Position numbers and translations under genes: made by a program. Positions 42,710 to 51,415 of a stretch of 64,000 nt of DNA are shown here, one piece after another. The stretch's first letter is position 1, and the number at the start of each line of letters is the position of its first letter. Source of the DNA: Halorussus caseinilyticus (GTDB taxonomy: Archaea > Halobacteriota > Halobacteria > Halobacteriales > Haladaptataceae); NCBI RefSeq assembly GCF_029338395.1, contig NZ_CP119810.1:62001-126000 (forward strand), in the 5' to 3' direction. The notes under the pieces were generated by a model. The model ran no database searches. It worked only from the letters and a program-made list of their open reading frames with translations, and was not told the DNA's origin.

Positions 42710-43426
42710 ATGTACAAGCACGTGGCCCTGCTGGTCCGACAGGAGGGGATGACTCACGACGAGTTCGTGGACTACTGGCAGAACGAACACACCCCTATCG
42801 CCCGCGAAATCGAGGGCGTCACGCGCTACCAGACCGTCCTCCCCACCGACGCCGAGAACGCCGAGTTCGACGGACTGGCCGAACTCTACTTCGAGGACTT
42901 GGACGACCTGCACAACGCGTTAGGAAGCGAGGGAAGCCGCGACTACGACCCCGACAAGGGCAAGGCCAAGGAAGCGCGCGAGGACGTGGACAACTTCCTC
43001 GACATCGACCGCCGACCCCGATTCATCGGCGAGGAGATTATCCAGAAAGACGAGGTGGACGGCGACACGGACGGACTCTACAAGCACTCGGCGTTCCTCG
43101 TCCGACAGGAGGGGATGACTCACGAGGAGTTCGTGGACCACTGGCAGAACGAACACACCCCCATCGCCCGCGAAATCGACGGCGTAGTCCGGTACGCCAC
43201 CGTCCTGCCCACGGACCCCGAGAACGCCGAGTTCGACGGCATCGCGGAACTCTACTTCGAGGACTTGGACAAACTCTACGACGCCCTCGGGAGCGAGGGA
43301 AGCCGCGACTACGACCCCGACAAGGGGAAGGCCAAGGAAGCGCGCGAGGACGTGAACAACTTCCTCGCCGTCGAGAAGCGTCCCCGGTTCATCGGCCAAG
43401 AGACGGTCCAGAAAGACGAGACGTAG
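42710..43426 (+). CDS. Tandem-duplicated EthD-domain protein
   Basis: 238 residues made of two ~115-residue copies joined by QKDEVDGDTDG. Each copy starts MYKH/LYKH and shares LVRQEGMTHDEFVDYWQNEHTPIAREI and GSEGSRDYDPDKGKAKEARED nearly verbatim. The repeats are almost identical at DNA level too, so the duplication is recent or kept uniform by gene conversion. EthD domains fold as ferredoxin-like dimers and often act in degradation of ethers or small organics; the exact role is unknown. A fused dimer would arise from this layout. Confidence 0.85.
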   Translation: MYKHVALLVRQEGMTHDEFVDYWQNEHTPIAREIEGVTRYQTVLPTDAENAEFDGLAELYFEDLDDLHNALGSEGSRDYDPDKGKAKEAREDVDNFLDIDRRPRFIGEEIIQKDEVDGDTDGLYKHSAFLVRQEGMTHEEFVDHWQNEHTPIAREIDGVVRYATVLPTDPENAEFDGIAELYFEDLDKLYDALGSEGSRDYDPDKGKAKEAREDVNNFLAVEKRPRFIGQETVQKDET

Positions 43427-43521
43427 GGCGGTGAGCGAAAACTATCGTTGTTTCGGCATGGCAGATAATTAGTAAAGCAATAATTTTGTTTCTTTATCGA
43501 TTGTAGACGTTGCTCGGTCGG

Positions 43522-43650
43522 CTACCACCCGCGGCGCTCGTCTAACCACTCGCCGATTCGGAGTTTGAGGTCCGCGAGGAACTTCGGTCCGGTGTAGACG
43601 TACACTGGTTGCACGATGCTCGGTTCGTCGTCTTCTCCCACATTAGTCAT
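43522..43650 (-). CDS. 42-residue protein, function unknown
   Basis: MTNVGEDDEPSIVQPVYVYT then GPKFLADLKLRIGEWLDERRGW. ATG 43650, stop 43522. Acidic start and an amphipathic helix at the end, no membrane span. GC and codon use match genes around it, but nothing else proves translation. No family recognised. Confidence 0.4.
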   Translation of the reverse strand: MTNVGEDDEPSIVQPVYVYTGPKFLADLKLRIGEWLDERRGW

Positions 43651-43695
43651 AGCTATGTCAGTGTTGTCCGGGAGTCGCTAATAAACGTTCGTCTG

Positions 43696-44250
43696 TTAGC
43701 TTCGTATCGAGGCTTGGAGAGGAACTGGGAAGTGAGATGCTAAACCGAGCGCCACGAGTACGACTGCGGAAGCGAGGAAGAGACGCGAGATGCTGAGGAT
43801 AAATCCGTTCGAGTACAGGATTCGCTGGTTTCTCAGCGTTCCGGCCTCGTATCGACTCAGCAACTCGACGTAGGTCTCTTCGGACACGGGTCGCTCGGTG
43901 TAGTCGATAGACAACTCGTCCGGACGAGAACCGATAAAGAGCTTCGTCGTCCCGTAGACGAACAGGCCAGCGACGAGCGACCCGACCAGTGACCACATCC
44001 CGAGTACGCCGAACAGTCCGAGGTCCGGAAACGACGAGAGATGACTGCCCCCGGTGAGAAGGCCTAAGAGGACGAACGTCAGTCGAACGGTCCGGACCGC
44101 GGCGACCTCGTTTTTGTTAATCTGCGCGAGTTGCTGGTCGGTGGTCGTCCGGGCCTCCTCCAACAACACCTGACGGCCCGCGCTCGCTTCGCCCTGATTG
44201 CGTTCCGGCCGACGTTCGCTCCGGGCCGACGACTCCGAGTCCGTCGCCAT
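43696..44250 (-). CDS. Membrane protein with coiled-coil N-terminus
   Basis: 184 residues. Charged N-terminal ~50 residues with a helical stretch (VLLEEARTTTDQQLAQINKNEVAAVRTVRL). Three hydrophobic segments follow (FVLLGLLTGGSHLS, GVLGMWSLVGSLVAGLFVYG, and FLASAVVLVALGLA). Between the last two is a soluble loop with SRPDELSIDYTERPVSEETYVELLSRYEAG. I know of similar haloarchaeal proteins but no function. ATG 44250. Confidence 0.65.
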   Translation of the reverse strand: MATDSESSARSERRPERNQGEASAGRQVLLEEARTTTDQQLAQINKNEVAAVRTVRLTFVLLGLLTGGSHLSSFPDLGLFGVLGMWSLVGSLVAGLFVYGTTKLFIGSRPDELSIDYTERPVSEETYVELLSRYEAGTLRNQRILYSNGFILSISRLFLASAVVLVALGLASHFPVPLQASIRS

Positions 44251-44339
44251 GGTCTACGGCCACTTCGTCCCGTCTTCGGTCAAAAAGGCTCGCGCGAACG
44301 TTTATCAGCGATGCGCGACTCCCCGAATCGGACGCTTCG

Positions 44340-44501
44340 CTACCCGAACAGGACCAGAAGTGCGAAGAATATCGCCAGCAGGGTCGCAAGCACCAGAATG
44401 CCCTTCATCGACCCGCCACCGCCGCCGATGCCCTCGTTGGAGTTCTGGGAGACGCTGGGTCTGCTCGCTCCGCCCCCGCCGCCGCTGAGTCCGATGACCA
44501 T
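44340..44501 (-). CDS. 53-residue Gly-rich tail-anchored membrane protein
   Basis: MVIGLSGGGGGASRPSVSQN then SNEGIGGGGGSMKGILVLAT then LLAIFFALLVLFG. Two Gly runs precede a single C-terminal transmembrane helix ending at the stop, so it should be tail-anchored. ATG 44501, stop 44340. Glycine runs and hydrophobic end suggest a small membrane factor. No family recognised. Confidence 0.5.
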   Translation of the reverse strand: MVIGLSGGGGGASRPSVSQNSNEGIGGGGGSMKGILVLATLLAIFFALLVLFG

Positions 44502-44590
44502 GTGGGAAAACCTTGCCCTCCCTACATAAGTTTCGTGGGTGCGAAACCTCCCTTATAAAACATTAAGTCGGCCCCGGCCCACTTCCCGGT

Positions 44591-45625
44591 ATGGAAATCG
44601 GCACGGGGCTGTTCACCTGCCAGCGACGGCCAGACGACGACCGGTCGATGAGCGAAATCTACGACGAGATGCTGACGCTCGGGCGGGCCATCGACGACTC
44701 GGGCCTCGCCAGCGCGTGGGTCTCCGAACACCACTTCGCCGAGGACGGCTACCTCTCGGCGACGATGCCGACTCTCGGTGCGCTTGCGGCCGAGACCGAG
44801 AACGTCGAACTCGGGACGTGCATCGCTCTCGCACCGCTCTACGACGGGGTTCGCCTCGCCGAGGACGCCGCGACGGTGGACTTGCTCGCGGACGGCCGAC
44901 TCACCCTCGGTCTCGCCATCGGGTCGAACCCGACCGAGTTCGAGGAGTTCGGCGTACCCCGCGAACAGCGAGTAGAGCGCATGGCCGACACCACCGACCT
45001 GCTCCGGGCGGCGTGGTCCGAGGGTCCCCTCGACTACGACGCCGAGTTCCACGACGTGTCGCCCGACGTGAGCGTGACACCCAAACCAGACTCCGACGTG
45101 CCAATCATGTACGGCGGGTCGGCCAAGCCCGCGGTCCGCCGGGCCGCGCGGGTCGCCGACGCGTGGTGTGCGCCCTCCGCGCTCTCGGTCGGAGGCGTCC
45201 GCAAGCGCGTCGAGGACATCCGGAACGTCCGCGAGGAGGAGGGACTGCGCGAAGACGCTAGCGAGGACGGTGACGAAGACGACGACTTCCAAATCTACGT
45301 CCTCCAGCACGGCTTCGTCGGCGACTCGAAAGAAGAGGCGTGGGAGCAGATGAGGGACGGCTACTTCTACATCCAGCGGCGCTACGCCGAAATTTTCTCG
45401 GGCGAGGAAGTCGAGGAGTTGGACGACGAACGCAAGCGGGAGTTGAAAGACCAAGCTATCTTCGGCACGCCCGAACAGGTAATCGACCAGTTGGAGACCT
45501 ACCGCGATGCGCTGGGCAACGACGTTCACTTCGTCTTCCGGACCTACCACCCCGGAATCGGCACCGACCGGATGGTCGAGTGCGTCGAGCGACTGGGCGA
45601 AGAAGTGGTTCCGCACTTCGAGTGA
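44591..45625 (+). CDS. Luciferase-like (LLM) flavin-dependent monooxygenase
   Basis: 344 residues. TIM-barrel start MEIGTGLFTCQ, then SAWVSEHHFAEDGYLSATMPTLGALAAETENVELGTCIALAPLYDGVRLAEDAATVDLLADGRLTLGLAIGSNPTEFEEFG, the classical LLM signature with substrate-pocket His pair. PIMYGGSAKPAVRRAARVADAW forms the FMN-phosphate site. It uses FMN or F420; haloarchaea make F420, and the choice cannot be read here. Likely oxidises an aldehyde, alkanesulfonate-like or terpenoid substrate. It stands upstream of the liv-type transporter with a repeat and hairpin between. Confidence 0.87.
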   Translation: MEIGTGLFTCQRRPDDDRSMSEIYDEMLTLGRAIDDSGLASAWVSEHHFAEDGYLSATMPTLGALAAETENVELGTCIALAPLYDGVRLAEDAATVDLLADGRLTLGLAIGSNPTEFEEFGVPREQRVERMADTTDLLRAAWSEGPLDYDAEFHDVSPDVSVTPKPDSDVPIMYGGSAKPAVRRAARVADAWCAPSALSVGGVRKRVEDIRNVREEEGLREDASEDGDEDDDFQIYVLQHGFVGDSKEEAWEQMRDGYFYIQRRYAEIFSGEEVEELDDERKRELKDQAIFGTPEQVIDQLETYRDALGNDVHFVFRTYHPGIGTDRMVECVERLGEEVVPHFE

Positions 45626-45643
45626 CGGCGGACCGAATCGACC

Positions 45644-45715
45644 ATCGACTCGCCAATCGACTCGCCAATCGACTCGCCAATCGACTCGCCAATCGACTCG
45701 CCAATCGACTCGTCG
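45644..45715 (+). repeat. 12-bp tandem repeat (ATCGACTCGCCA)
   Basis: Five perfect 12-bp units at 45644-45703 followed by a sixth, partial unit, just after the LLM gene. Pure repeat with no variants, so it likely grows and shrinks by slippage. Because 12 is a multiple of 3 and the units lack stops, the frame stays open in all three plus frames, but no start fits. Confidence 0.9.
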
Positions 45716-45743
45716 GTCGGAGCGCCGCGGCGCTCCGACCGAC
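45712..45743. terminator. Perfect 15-bp hairpin following the tandem repeat
   Basis: GTCGGTCGGAGCGCC pairs with GGCGCTCCGACCGAC across a GC centre. It lies ~90 bp after the LLM gene stop and ~80 bp before the liv operon. Likely a 3'-end structure; symmetric, so either strand. Confidence 0.55.
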
Positions 45744-45790
45744 TCGCTCTAGTTATTTCGGCCGCGAGCGTGTGCCAACCCCACACAAAG

Positions 45791-45800
45791 ATATTTATCA
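45791..45800 (+). promoter_or_regulatory. TATA box of the liv-type operon
   Basis: ATATTTATCA, centred about 27 bp before the ATG at 45822, consistent with a leaderless archaeal promoter. Confidence 0.6.
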
Positions 45801-45821
45801 TTATAGATTCCGAATACGGGT

Positions 45822-47099
45822 ATGGGCCACGCAAACAACCCTCAAGGTAGCGAGGACTCGGAACTGCGGACCGGCGGGCGCTCTTCGCGGCGGACCGTCC
45901 TCCGACTCGCGGGCGTCGCGGGCACGGGCGCGCTCGCGGGCTGTATCGGCGGCTCGGGACTCGGCGGGAGTCAGAGCATCGACACCGTGACGTACGGCGT
46001 TCTCAGCCCGATGACCGGACCCTACGGCGGACTCGCCGAGGGCCAGCGAAACGGCGCGAAACTCGCGGTCCAGCACGTCAACGAGAGCGACGAGTTCGGC
46101 TTCGAGATGGAGGCGGTCTACGAGGACACGCAGGCCAAACCCGCGACCGGACGCCAGAAGGCTCAGAAGGTCGTGGACCAAGACGGCGCGCAGTATCTGA
46201 TGGGCGCGATTTCGAGTTCGACCGCGCTGGCGCTCAACTCGTTCGTGGAGAGCGAGGAGATTATCTACAACCCCGGCGCGGCCGCCCTCCCTATCACGGG
46301 CGAGGAGTGCAACGAGTACGTCTTCCGGGCCGAGACCAACACCGCCCAAATCGCCGAGGCGGTCGCGCCGTGGACGGTCAACAACCTCGGGACGAACGTC
46401 TGGTTCCACGTCGCCAACTACGCCTACGGCAACTCCGTCGTCCGCGAGTGGCGCTCCCGGATGAAGGAAGCCAACGGCGAGTTCACCGAAGTCGGCGTCT
46501 CGAAGTCCCAACTCGGTGCGAGCAACTACGGGTCGTACATCAGCCAAATCAGCAACTCCGACGCCGATGTCGCGGTACTTGGCATGACCGGCGGCGACCT
46601 CATCAACTTCACCAAACAGGCCGCGAATCAGGGTCTGAAAGGGTCGGTCGCGCTCGTGGGTCCGACGATGACGTTTCAGGTCGTCCGGAACGCCCTCGGT
46701 CCGGCGGCCTACGGCACCTACGGCGGCGTCCGGTACGTCCCGAAGATAGAGACCGGCGACAACCAGAGTTTCGTGTCGGCGTATCAGGACGCCTACGACG
46801 AGACGCCGGACAACTTCGCGCGGGTCGCCTATGACTCCATCCGGATGACCGCCCAAGGTATCGTGGAGGCCGGGACGAGCGACCCCGAGGAAGTCAAAGA
46901 CGCGCTGGCGGGCCTACAGGTCCGGAGTCTCTTCGGGCCGAACCAGTTCCGGGAGTGTGACCATCAGGCCACGAACCCCGTCTGGGTCGGCGAGAACGTC
47001 GAACCCGACTCGGGGACCGCCGCGAGCGTGACGCTCCGCCAGAAAGTCGAGGGACAGGACGCCATCCCGCCCTGCGATAGCGTCAACTGCGACCTCTAA
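45822..47099 (+). CDS. Branched-chain-amino-acid-type ABC substrate-binding lipoprotein (LivK-like)
   Basis: 425 residues. Tat signal with lipobox (SSRRTVLRLAGVAGTGALAG then C). Mature domain of the type-I periplasmic-binding fold: DTVTYGVLSPMTGPYGGLAEGQRNGAKLAVQ, YLMGAISSSTALALNSF and VAVLGMTGGDLINFTKQAA. Family ligands include branched amino acids, amides and urea; the ligand here is unknown. Followed by a fused permease one base later and two ATPases, a complete import operon. Confidence 0.92.
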   Translation: MGHANNPQGSEDSELRTGGRSSRRTVLRLAGVAGTGALAGCIGGSGLGGSQSIDTVTYGVLSPMTGPYGGLAEGQRNGAKLAVQHVNESDEFGFEMEAVYEDTQAKPATGRQKAQKVVDQDGAQYLMGAISSSTALALNSFVESEEIIYNPGAAALPITGEECNEYVFRAETNTAQIAEAVAPWTVNNLGTNVWFHVANYAYGNSVVREWRSRMKEANGEFTEVGVSKSQLGASNYGSYISQISNSDADVAVLGMTGGDLINFTKQAANQGLKGSVALVGPTMTFQVVRNALGPAAYGTYGGVRYVPKIETGDNQSFVSAYQDAYDETPDNFARVAYDSIRMTAQGIVEAGTSDPEEVKDALAGLQVRSLFGPNQFRECDHQATNPVWVGENVEPDSGTAASVTLRQKVEGQDAIPPCDSVNCDL

Positions 47100-47100
47100 C

Positions 47101-49071
47101 ATGGTCGGTCTCACGGGGTTCGCCGAGCAACTGCTGAACGGCCTGACCATCGGGATGGTGTACGTCCTGATAGCCGCGGGTCTGTCGGTCATCTTCGGCG
47201 TGATGGACGTTATCAACTTCGCGCACGGCGAACTGTTCGCGCTCGGGGCGTACTTCGCGTTCGCCGTGGTCGCGCCCTTCGGCGGGATGGGGTTCTGGCT
47301 GGCGCTGGTGGTCGCACCACTGCTCGTCGGCGTCGTCGGCGCGGTCATCGAGCGACTGACTCTTCGACCGCTCTACGACCGCAACCCCCTCTACCACATC
47401 CTGCTGACGTTCGGACTCGTGTTGATGGTCAACGACGCCATCACCTTCTTCTGGGGCAAGCAGGCCAAGGCGTTCAGTCCGCCGCCGATTCTGGACGGCC
47501 CGGTGACGATTCTCGGCGTCAACAACTCGCTGTACAGTTACTTCATCATCGCGTTCGGCGCGCTCCTCTCGCTCGGGACATGGTGGGCGCTCAACAACAC
47601 CAGATTCGGACTGGTCGTGCGCGCCGGGTCCCAAGACCGCGAGATGGTCCGGAACCTCGGCATCGACATCGACCGATACTACACGCTGGTCTTCGGCGCG
47701 GGCGCGGCGCTGGCCGCGGTCGCGGGCGTGGTTCTCGGCGCGTACCAGAACGTGAGTCCCGGCATGGGCAACGCGGTCATCATCCCGGCGTTCGTCATCG
47801 TCGTCCTCGGGGGTCTCGGAAGCTTCCGCGGGGCGGTCGTCGGCGGACTCGGGGTCGGCGTCGTCCAGACGCTCGCCCGGACCTACGTCCCCGCGCTGGA
47901 GGGTCTCATCGTCTTCGTGCTGATGATAGGCGTCCTGCTGGTCAAACCCGAAGGGCTGTTCGGCAACCCCGAGTGGCAGACGACCTCGGAGTCCGAAGGA
48001 GAGTTGCTCGCGGGTCGGGGCGGCGGCGTGTTGACCGACCGCCAGCGGTTCGGCTTGGGCGCGGTCGCGGTGGCTCTGCTGGCCGTCGTCCCCCTCGGCG
48101 TGGACGTTCTGTACACCGAGTACGTCCTGACGCTCCTGACCGACGTACTCATCTGGGCACTGTTCGCGCTCAGCCTCGACTTCGTGATGGGCTACGCCGG
48201 ACTGGTCTCGCTCGGTCACGCCCTGTTCTACGGGACGGGTGCCTATGCCGCGGTGTTGGTCCTGTTGCACCTCACGCCGTCGGCGTTCGTCGCGCTGGCG
48301 GCCGCAGTCGCCGTCTGCGGCGTCATCGCGTGGGCAATCGGCCACCTCTCGATTCGGGTCTCGGGCGTCTACTTCTCGATGATTACGCTGGCGTTCGCCC
48401 AACTGTTCTACCGGGCCGTGTTCAAGTTCGACTGGACCGGCGGGAGCGACGGCCTGTTCGGTGCCGACGTGGTGTACGGCGTCGCCGGGTTCGCGATGGA
48501 GTTGGACGAAATCGCCGAGACGGTACCGCTGGTCGGCGAAGACGGCCTGTTCTACTACTTCCTGCTGGCGACCGTCGTCGGGTCCTACCTCGTCGCGCGC
48601 CGGATGATGCGGGCACCGTTCGGGAGCGTCCTCCAGTCCATCCGGGAGAGCGAGCGCCGGACCGAGTTCGTCGGCTACGACGTGACCGCCTACAAGCGCC
48701 GGGCGTTCGTCGTGTCGGGCGCGATGGCGGGACTCGCGGGCGGCCTGTTCGCGGTCCAGAACGGGTTCGTCGCGCCTTCCCTGCTGTTCTGGCTCAACTC
48801 GGGTGAGGTGGTCGTGATGACCGTCCTCGGTGGGATGGGGACCCTCTACGGCCCGATGGTCGGCGCGGGCGTCTACATCGGGTTCGAGGACCTGCTGTCG
48901 TCGTACACCGACCACTGGCAGTTCTGGCTCGGACTCGTGTTCGTGCTGTTCGTCATCCTGCTCCCGCGAGGGTTGGTCTCGCTCCCCGAGAAACTGGCGG
49001 CGATGGGCGGACGCGCCGGGAGTCGCGGCGAGGACGCCGAACCGCTGGCCGACCGGGAGGTGAACGAGTGA
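47101..49071 (+). CDS. Fused LivH-LivM permease
   Basis: 656 residues. Residues 1-~305 are LivH-like (LLNGLTIGMVYVLIAAGLSVIFGVMDVINFAHGELFALGAY; GMGNAVIIPAFVIVVLGGLGSFRGAVVGG). Residues ~320-640 are LivM-like (DFVMGYAGLVSLGHALFYGTGAYAAV; FEYDVTAYKRRAF-type loop; GMGTLYGPMVGAGVYIGFEDLL). The two subunits, usually separate genes, are joined by a ~25-residue linker (TSESEGELLAGRGGGVLTDR). Start ATG 47101, one base after the binding-protein stop; the end overlaps the LivG start by one base. Confidence 0.92.
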   Translation: MVGLTGFAEQLLNGLTIGMVYVLIAAGLSVIFGVMDVINFAHGELFALGAYFAFAVVAPFGGMGFWLALVVAPLLVGVVGAVIERLTLRPLYDRNPLYHILLTFGLVLMVNDAITFFWGKQAKAFSPPPILDGPVTILGVNNSLYSYFIIAFGALLSLGTWWALNNTRFGLVVRAGSQDREMVRNLGIDIDRYYTLVFGAGAALAAVAGVVLGAYQNVSPGMGNAVIIPAFVIVVLGGLGSFRGAVVGGLGVGVVQTLARTYVPALEGLIVFVLMIGVLLVKPEGLFGNPEWQTTSESEGELLAGRGGGVLTDRQRFGLGAVAVALLAVVPLGVDVLYTEYVLTLLTDVLIWALFALSLDFVMGYAGLVSLGHALFYGTGAYAAVLVLLHLTPSAFVALAAAVAVCGVIAWAIGHLSIRVSGVYFSMITLAFAQLFYRAVFKFDWTGGSDGLFGADVVYGVAGFAMELDEIAETVPLVGEDGLFYYFLLATVVGSYLVARRMMRAPFGSVLQSIRESERRTEFVGYDVTAYKRRAFVVSGAMAGLAGGLFAVQNGFVAPSLLFWLNSGEVVVMTVLGGMGTLYGPMVGAGVYIGFEDLLSSYTDHWQFWLGLVFVLFVILLPRGLVSLPEKLAAMGGRAGSRGEDAEPLADREVNE

Positions 49072-49871
49072 TGGCCGTCACGGACGACGCCGGGGCGCTC
49101 GACACCGAGACCGTCCTCCACACCGAGGGCCTGACCAAGCAGTTCGGCGACTTCGTGGCGGTCGATTCGGTGGACCTCGAAGTCCGAGACGGCGAGTTCC
49201 GGAGCGTCATCGGACCGAACGGCGCGGGCAAGACCACGCTGTTCAACTGTCTCACGGGCGCGCTCCGGCCCACCTCGGGGACGGTCCGGTTCCGCGGCGA
49301 GGACGTGACCCGGATGGCTCCCCACGAGCGCGTCCGGCGCGGGATGGGTCGGTCGTTCCAGATTTCGACGGTGTTCGGCGGTCTCTCGGTCAGAGAGAAC
49401 GTCAGGCTCTCGGCCCAGTCGGTCGCCGAGAGCGAGGGCGAAATCGGACTCCGCCGCCAGTTGTTCACTCCGACCGACCGCTTCGAGTCGGTCGAGTCGC
49501 GGACCGACGAGGTGCTGGCCGAAATCGGGTTAGAAGACCGGGGCGACGACTACGCCCGTAATCTGGCCCACGGCGACCGGCGGCGTCTCGAACTCGGACT
49601 GGTGCTGGCGACCGACCCCGAACTCGTGCTGTTGGACGAACCCACCGCGGGGATGGGGAGCGAGGAGACCCGCCGGACGATACGCCTCGTCGAGGAGGTG
49701 CTCGCCGACCGGACGATGTTGCTCATCGAACACGACATCGACCTCGTGATGAACGTCTCCGACAGGGTGACGGTGCTGAACCGCGGGCAGGTGCTGGCGA
49801 CCGGCACGCCCGAGCGCATCGCCGAGGACGACGACGTTCAGCGGGCCTACCTCGGAGGTGTCCGGGAATGA
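49071..49871 (+). CDS. Branched-chain-type ABC ATP-binding protein (LivG-like)
   Basis: 266 residues from ATG 49071 (GTG 49068 also possible). Walker A VIGPNGAGKTTLFNCLTG, Q-loop GRSFQISTVFGG, signature ARNLAHGDRRRLELGLVL (the LSHGxQ-type signature of the family), Walker B LLDEPTAGMGS, H-switch EHDIDLV. Works with the fused permease and LivF-like ATPase. Confidence 0.92.
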   Translation: MAVTDDAGALDTETVLHTEGLTKQFGDFVAVDSVDLEVRDGEFRSVIGPNGAGKTTLFNCLTGALRPTSGTVRFRGEDVTRMAPHERVRRGMGRSFQISTVFGGLSVRENVRLSAQSVAESEGEIGLRRQLFTPTDRFESVESRTDEVLAEIGLEDRGDDYARNLAHGDRRRLELGLVLATDPELVLLDEPTAGMGSEETRRTIRLVEEVLADRTMLLIEHDIDLVMNVSDRVTVLNRGQVLATGTPERIAEDDDVQRAYLGGVRE

Positions 49872-50623
49872 GTCGGAACACAGACCGCCTCGACGCCGGG
49901 GCGTGTGCGGACCCACTGCTCGACGTATCGGGCGTCGTCGCGGGGTACGGCGCGACCGAGGTGCTTCACGGCGTCTCGCTCTGCGTCGAGGAGGGCGAAG
50001 TCGTCTCGCTGGTCGGGCGCAACGGCGCTGGCAAGACGACGACTCTGCGCTCGGTCGTCGGCAACGTCGTCCCCACGGCGGGGACCGTCACCTTCCGCGG
50101 CGAGGACGTGACGGGGCTGTCGCCCGAGGAGACGGTCCGGCGGAACGTCGCGTTCGTGCCCGAAGAGCGCCGCATCTTCCCCGGTCTGACGGTCGCGGAG
50201 AACCTGCGCGTCGGGCAGTTGGGCGGCGGCGACACCGCGGACCCGCGGGACCCCGAGGAGGTGCTGGCGGAGTTCGAGAACCTGCGGGACCACCCCGACC
50301 GGAAGGGCGCGGCGCTCTCGGGCGGCGAACAGCAGATGCTCGCCATCGGGCGGGCGCTGGTCGCAGGGGCCGATTTGCTCCTGCTCGACGAACCCACCGA
50401 AGGTCTCGCGCCGTTCGTCGTCCGACAGGTCGAGGACCTCGTGGAGAGTCTGAACGACGAGGGAATCTCGGTCCTGCTGGTCGAGCAGAACGTGGGAGTG
50501 GCGCTGGAACTCGCGGACCGTCACTACGTGCTGGACCGCGGGGAAATCGTCTACCACGGCACGAGCGAGCAGTTGCGCGAGAACAGCGAGGTGATGGACC
50601 GACACCTCGGCGTGACGCTGTGA
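49868..50623 (+). CDS. Branched-chain-type ABC ATP-binding protein (LivF-like)
   Basis: 251 residues. Walker A SLVGRNGAGKTTTLRSV, Q-loop region VAFVPEERRIFPGLTVAENL typical for LivF, signature AALSGGEQQMLAIGRAL, Walker B LLDEPTEGLAP, H-switch VEQNVGVALE. ATGA overlap with the LivG-like gene. Last gene of the operon; repeat copy C follows. Confidence 0.92.
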   Translation: MSRNTDRLDAGACADPLLDVSGVVAGYGATEVLHGVSLCVEEGEVVSLVGRNGAGKTTTLRSVVGNVVPTAGTVTFRGEDVTGLSPEETVRRNVAFVPEERRIFPGLTVAENLRVGQLGGGDTADPRDPEEVLAEFENLRDHPDRKGAALSGGEQQMLAIGRALVAGADLLLLDEPTEGLAPFVVRQVEDLVESLNDEGISVLLVEQNVGVALELADRHYVLDRGEIVYHGTSEQLRENSEVMDRHLGVTL

Positions 50624-50686
50624 GCGACGTTTCCCCCGTATTTCGGGATCTCGGGTGTCGTTCGGCGATACCCTCGCCTCTCGACT

Positions 50687-50850
50687 CCGGCGCGCGCTGG
50701 CGCGACCGCGTGAGCGTGTCGCGCCATCGTCGCGCGAGGGATGAGCATCACAGCGACCGGAGGGAGCGAGACGCGCAATCGGTTGGGGAGGCGTGTGGTT
50801 CGCGGTCGCGGTGCTGTGCGGTCTGAGAGGTGTCGGCAGTAGCTAGCTCT
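50687..50850 (-). repeat. Dispersed intergenic repeat, copy C (inverted)
   Basis: Inverse orientation to copies A and B. Hairpin at 50698-50726 (TGGCGCGAC/GTCGCGCCA with a nested CGC-GTGA-GCG), then AGGGATGAGCATCACAGCGACC, CAATCGGTTGGGGAGG, GGTTCGCGGTCGCGGTGCTG, GTGCGGTCTGAGAGG and GTCGGCAGTAGCTAGCTC. Further short pieces of the same sequence (CGGTGCTGTGCAGTCGC) follow near 50920. Lies between LivF and the small membrane gene at 51009. The rest of this 385-bp gap is AT-rich with no gene. Confidence 0.75.
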
Positions 50851-51008
50851 CTCGATTTTCTCGTTCGCGGTGCGGTTGTGGTCGCTGTACTCCGGACTCC
50901 TCCGTTCGCGGTGCTGTGCAGTCGCTACAAAACAAATACTAAGCCGACTCTAACAAACAAAATTATTGCTCTAACACAACAAAACAATTCCGCTCGTCTC
51001 CGACCGAC

Positions 51009-51203
51009 CTACCGTTCCCACGCGGGCGGCGCGCGGCCGAGTCGTCGTAGGGCCGCAGGGTAGCCGAACGCGACCGCCAGCGCGACGATGATTCGCGGGA
51101 CGAACCCGTCGATTCCGACCGCTTCGAGCGCGATGACGGCGACGAAGTACAGCAGGAGCATTGCGAAAAATTGGGGAAGCAACTGTCGCCAAGTCGAAGC
51201 CAT
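51009..51203 (-). CDS. 64-residue membrane protein
   Basis: MASTWRQLLPQFFAMLLLYF then VAVIALEAVGIDG then FVPRIIVALAVAFGYPAALR and RLGRAPPAWER. Two hydrophobic helices and a positive C-terminus, stable codon bias. ATG 51203. Small haloarchaeal membrane protein of unknown function. Confidence 0.6.
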   Translation of the reverse strand: MASTWRQLLPQFFAMLLLYFVAVIALEAVGIDGFVPRIIVALAVAFGYPAALRRLGRAPPAWER

Positions 51204-51415
51204 ACGGAAGGTGACGGCTCACGGGGAGTTAAGTGTAGGTGGCTTCGTTCTCCGGGGGGTTCGAGGGTCTACGGAGTTAGCGAAAAACGAGTGACGGGAG
51301 TCGAAGCACCGACGACCGCCCGCGACGGCAGACTGCACCGTACTGCCAACGCGCCGGAGTGGAATGGTAAAAGTAGCGCGCGAGAGGTCGGGAGCCACCG
51401 ACCCACCCCCGTCGC

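Noticed and set aside
45713-45743. Possible recombination or attachment site at the 45.7 kb palindrome
   Set aside because: No integrase, tRNA or direct repeat nearby; a 3'-end hairpin is simpler.
47083-48915. A 610-codon minus-strand open frame across the permease gene
   Set aside because: Shadow of the LivHM permease; Glu/Asp/His/Arg-rich product with no family features.
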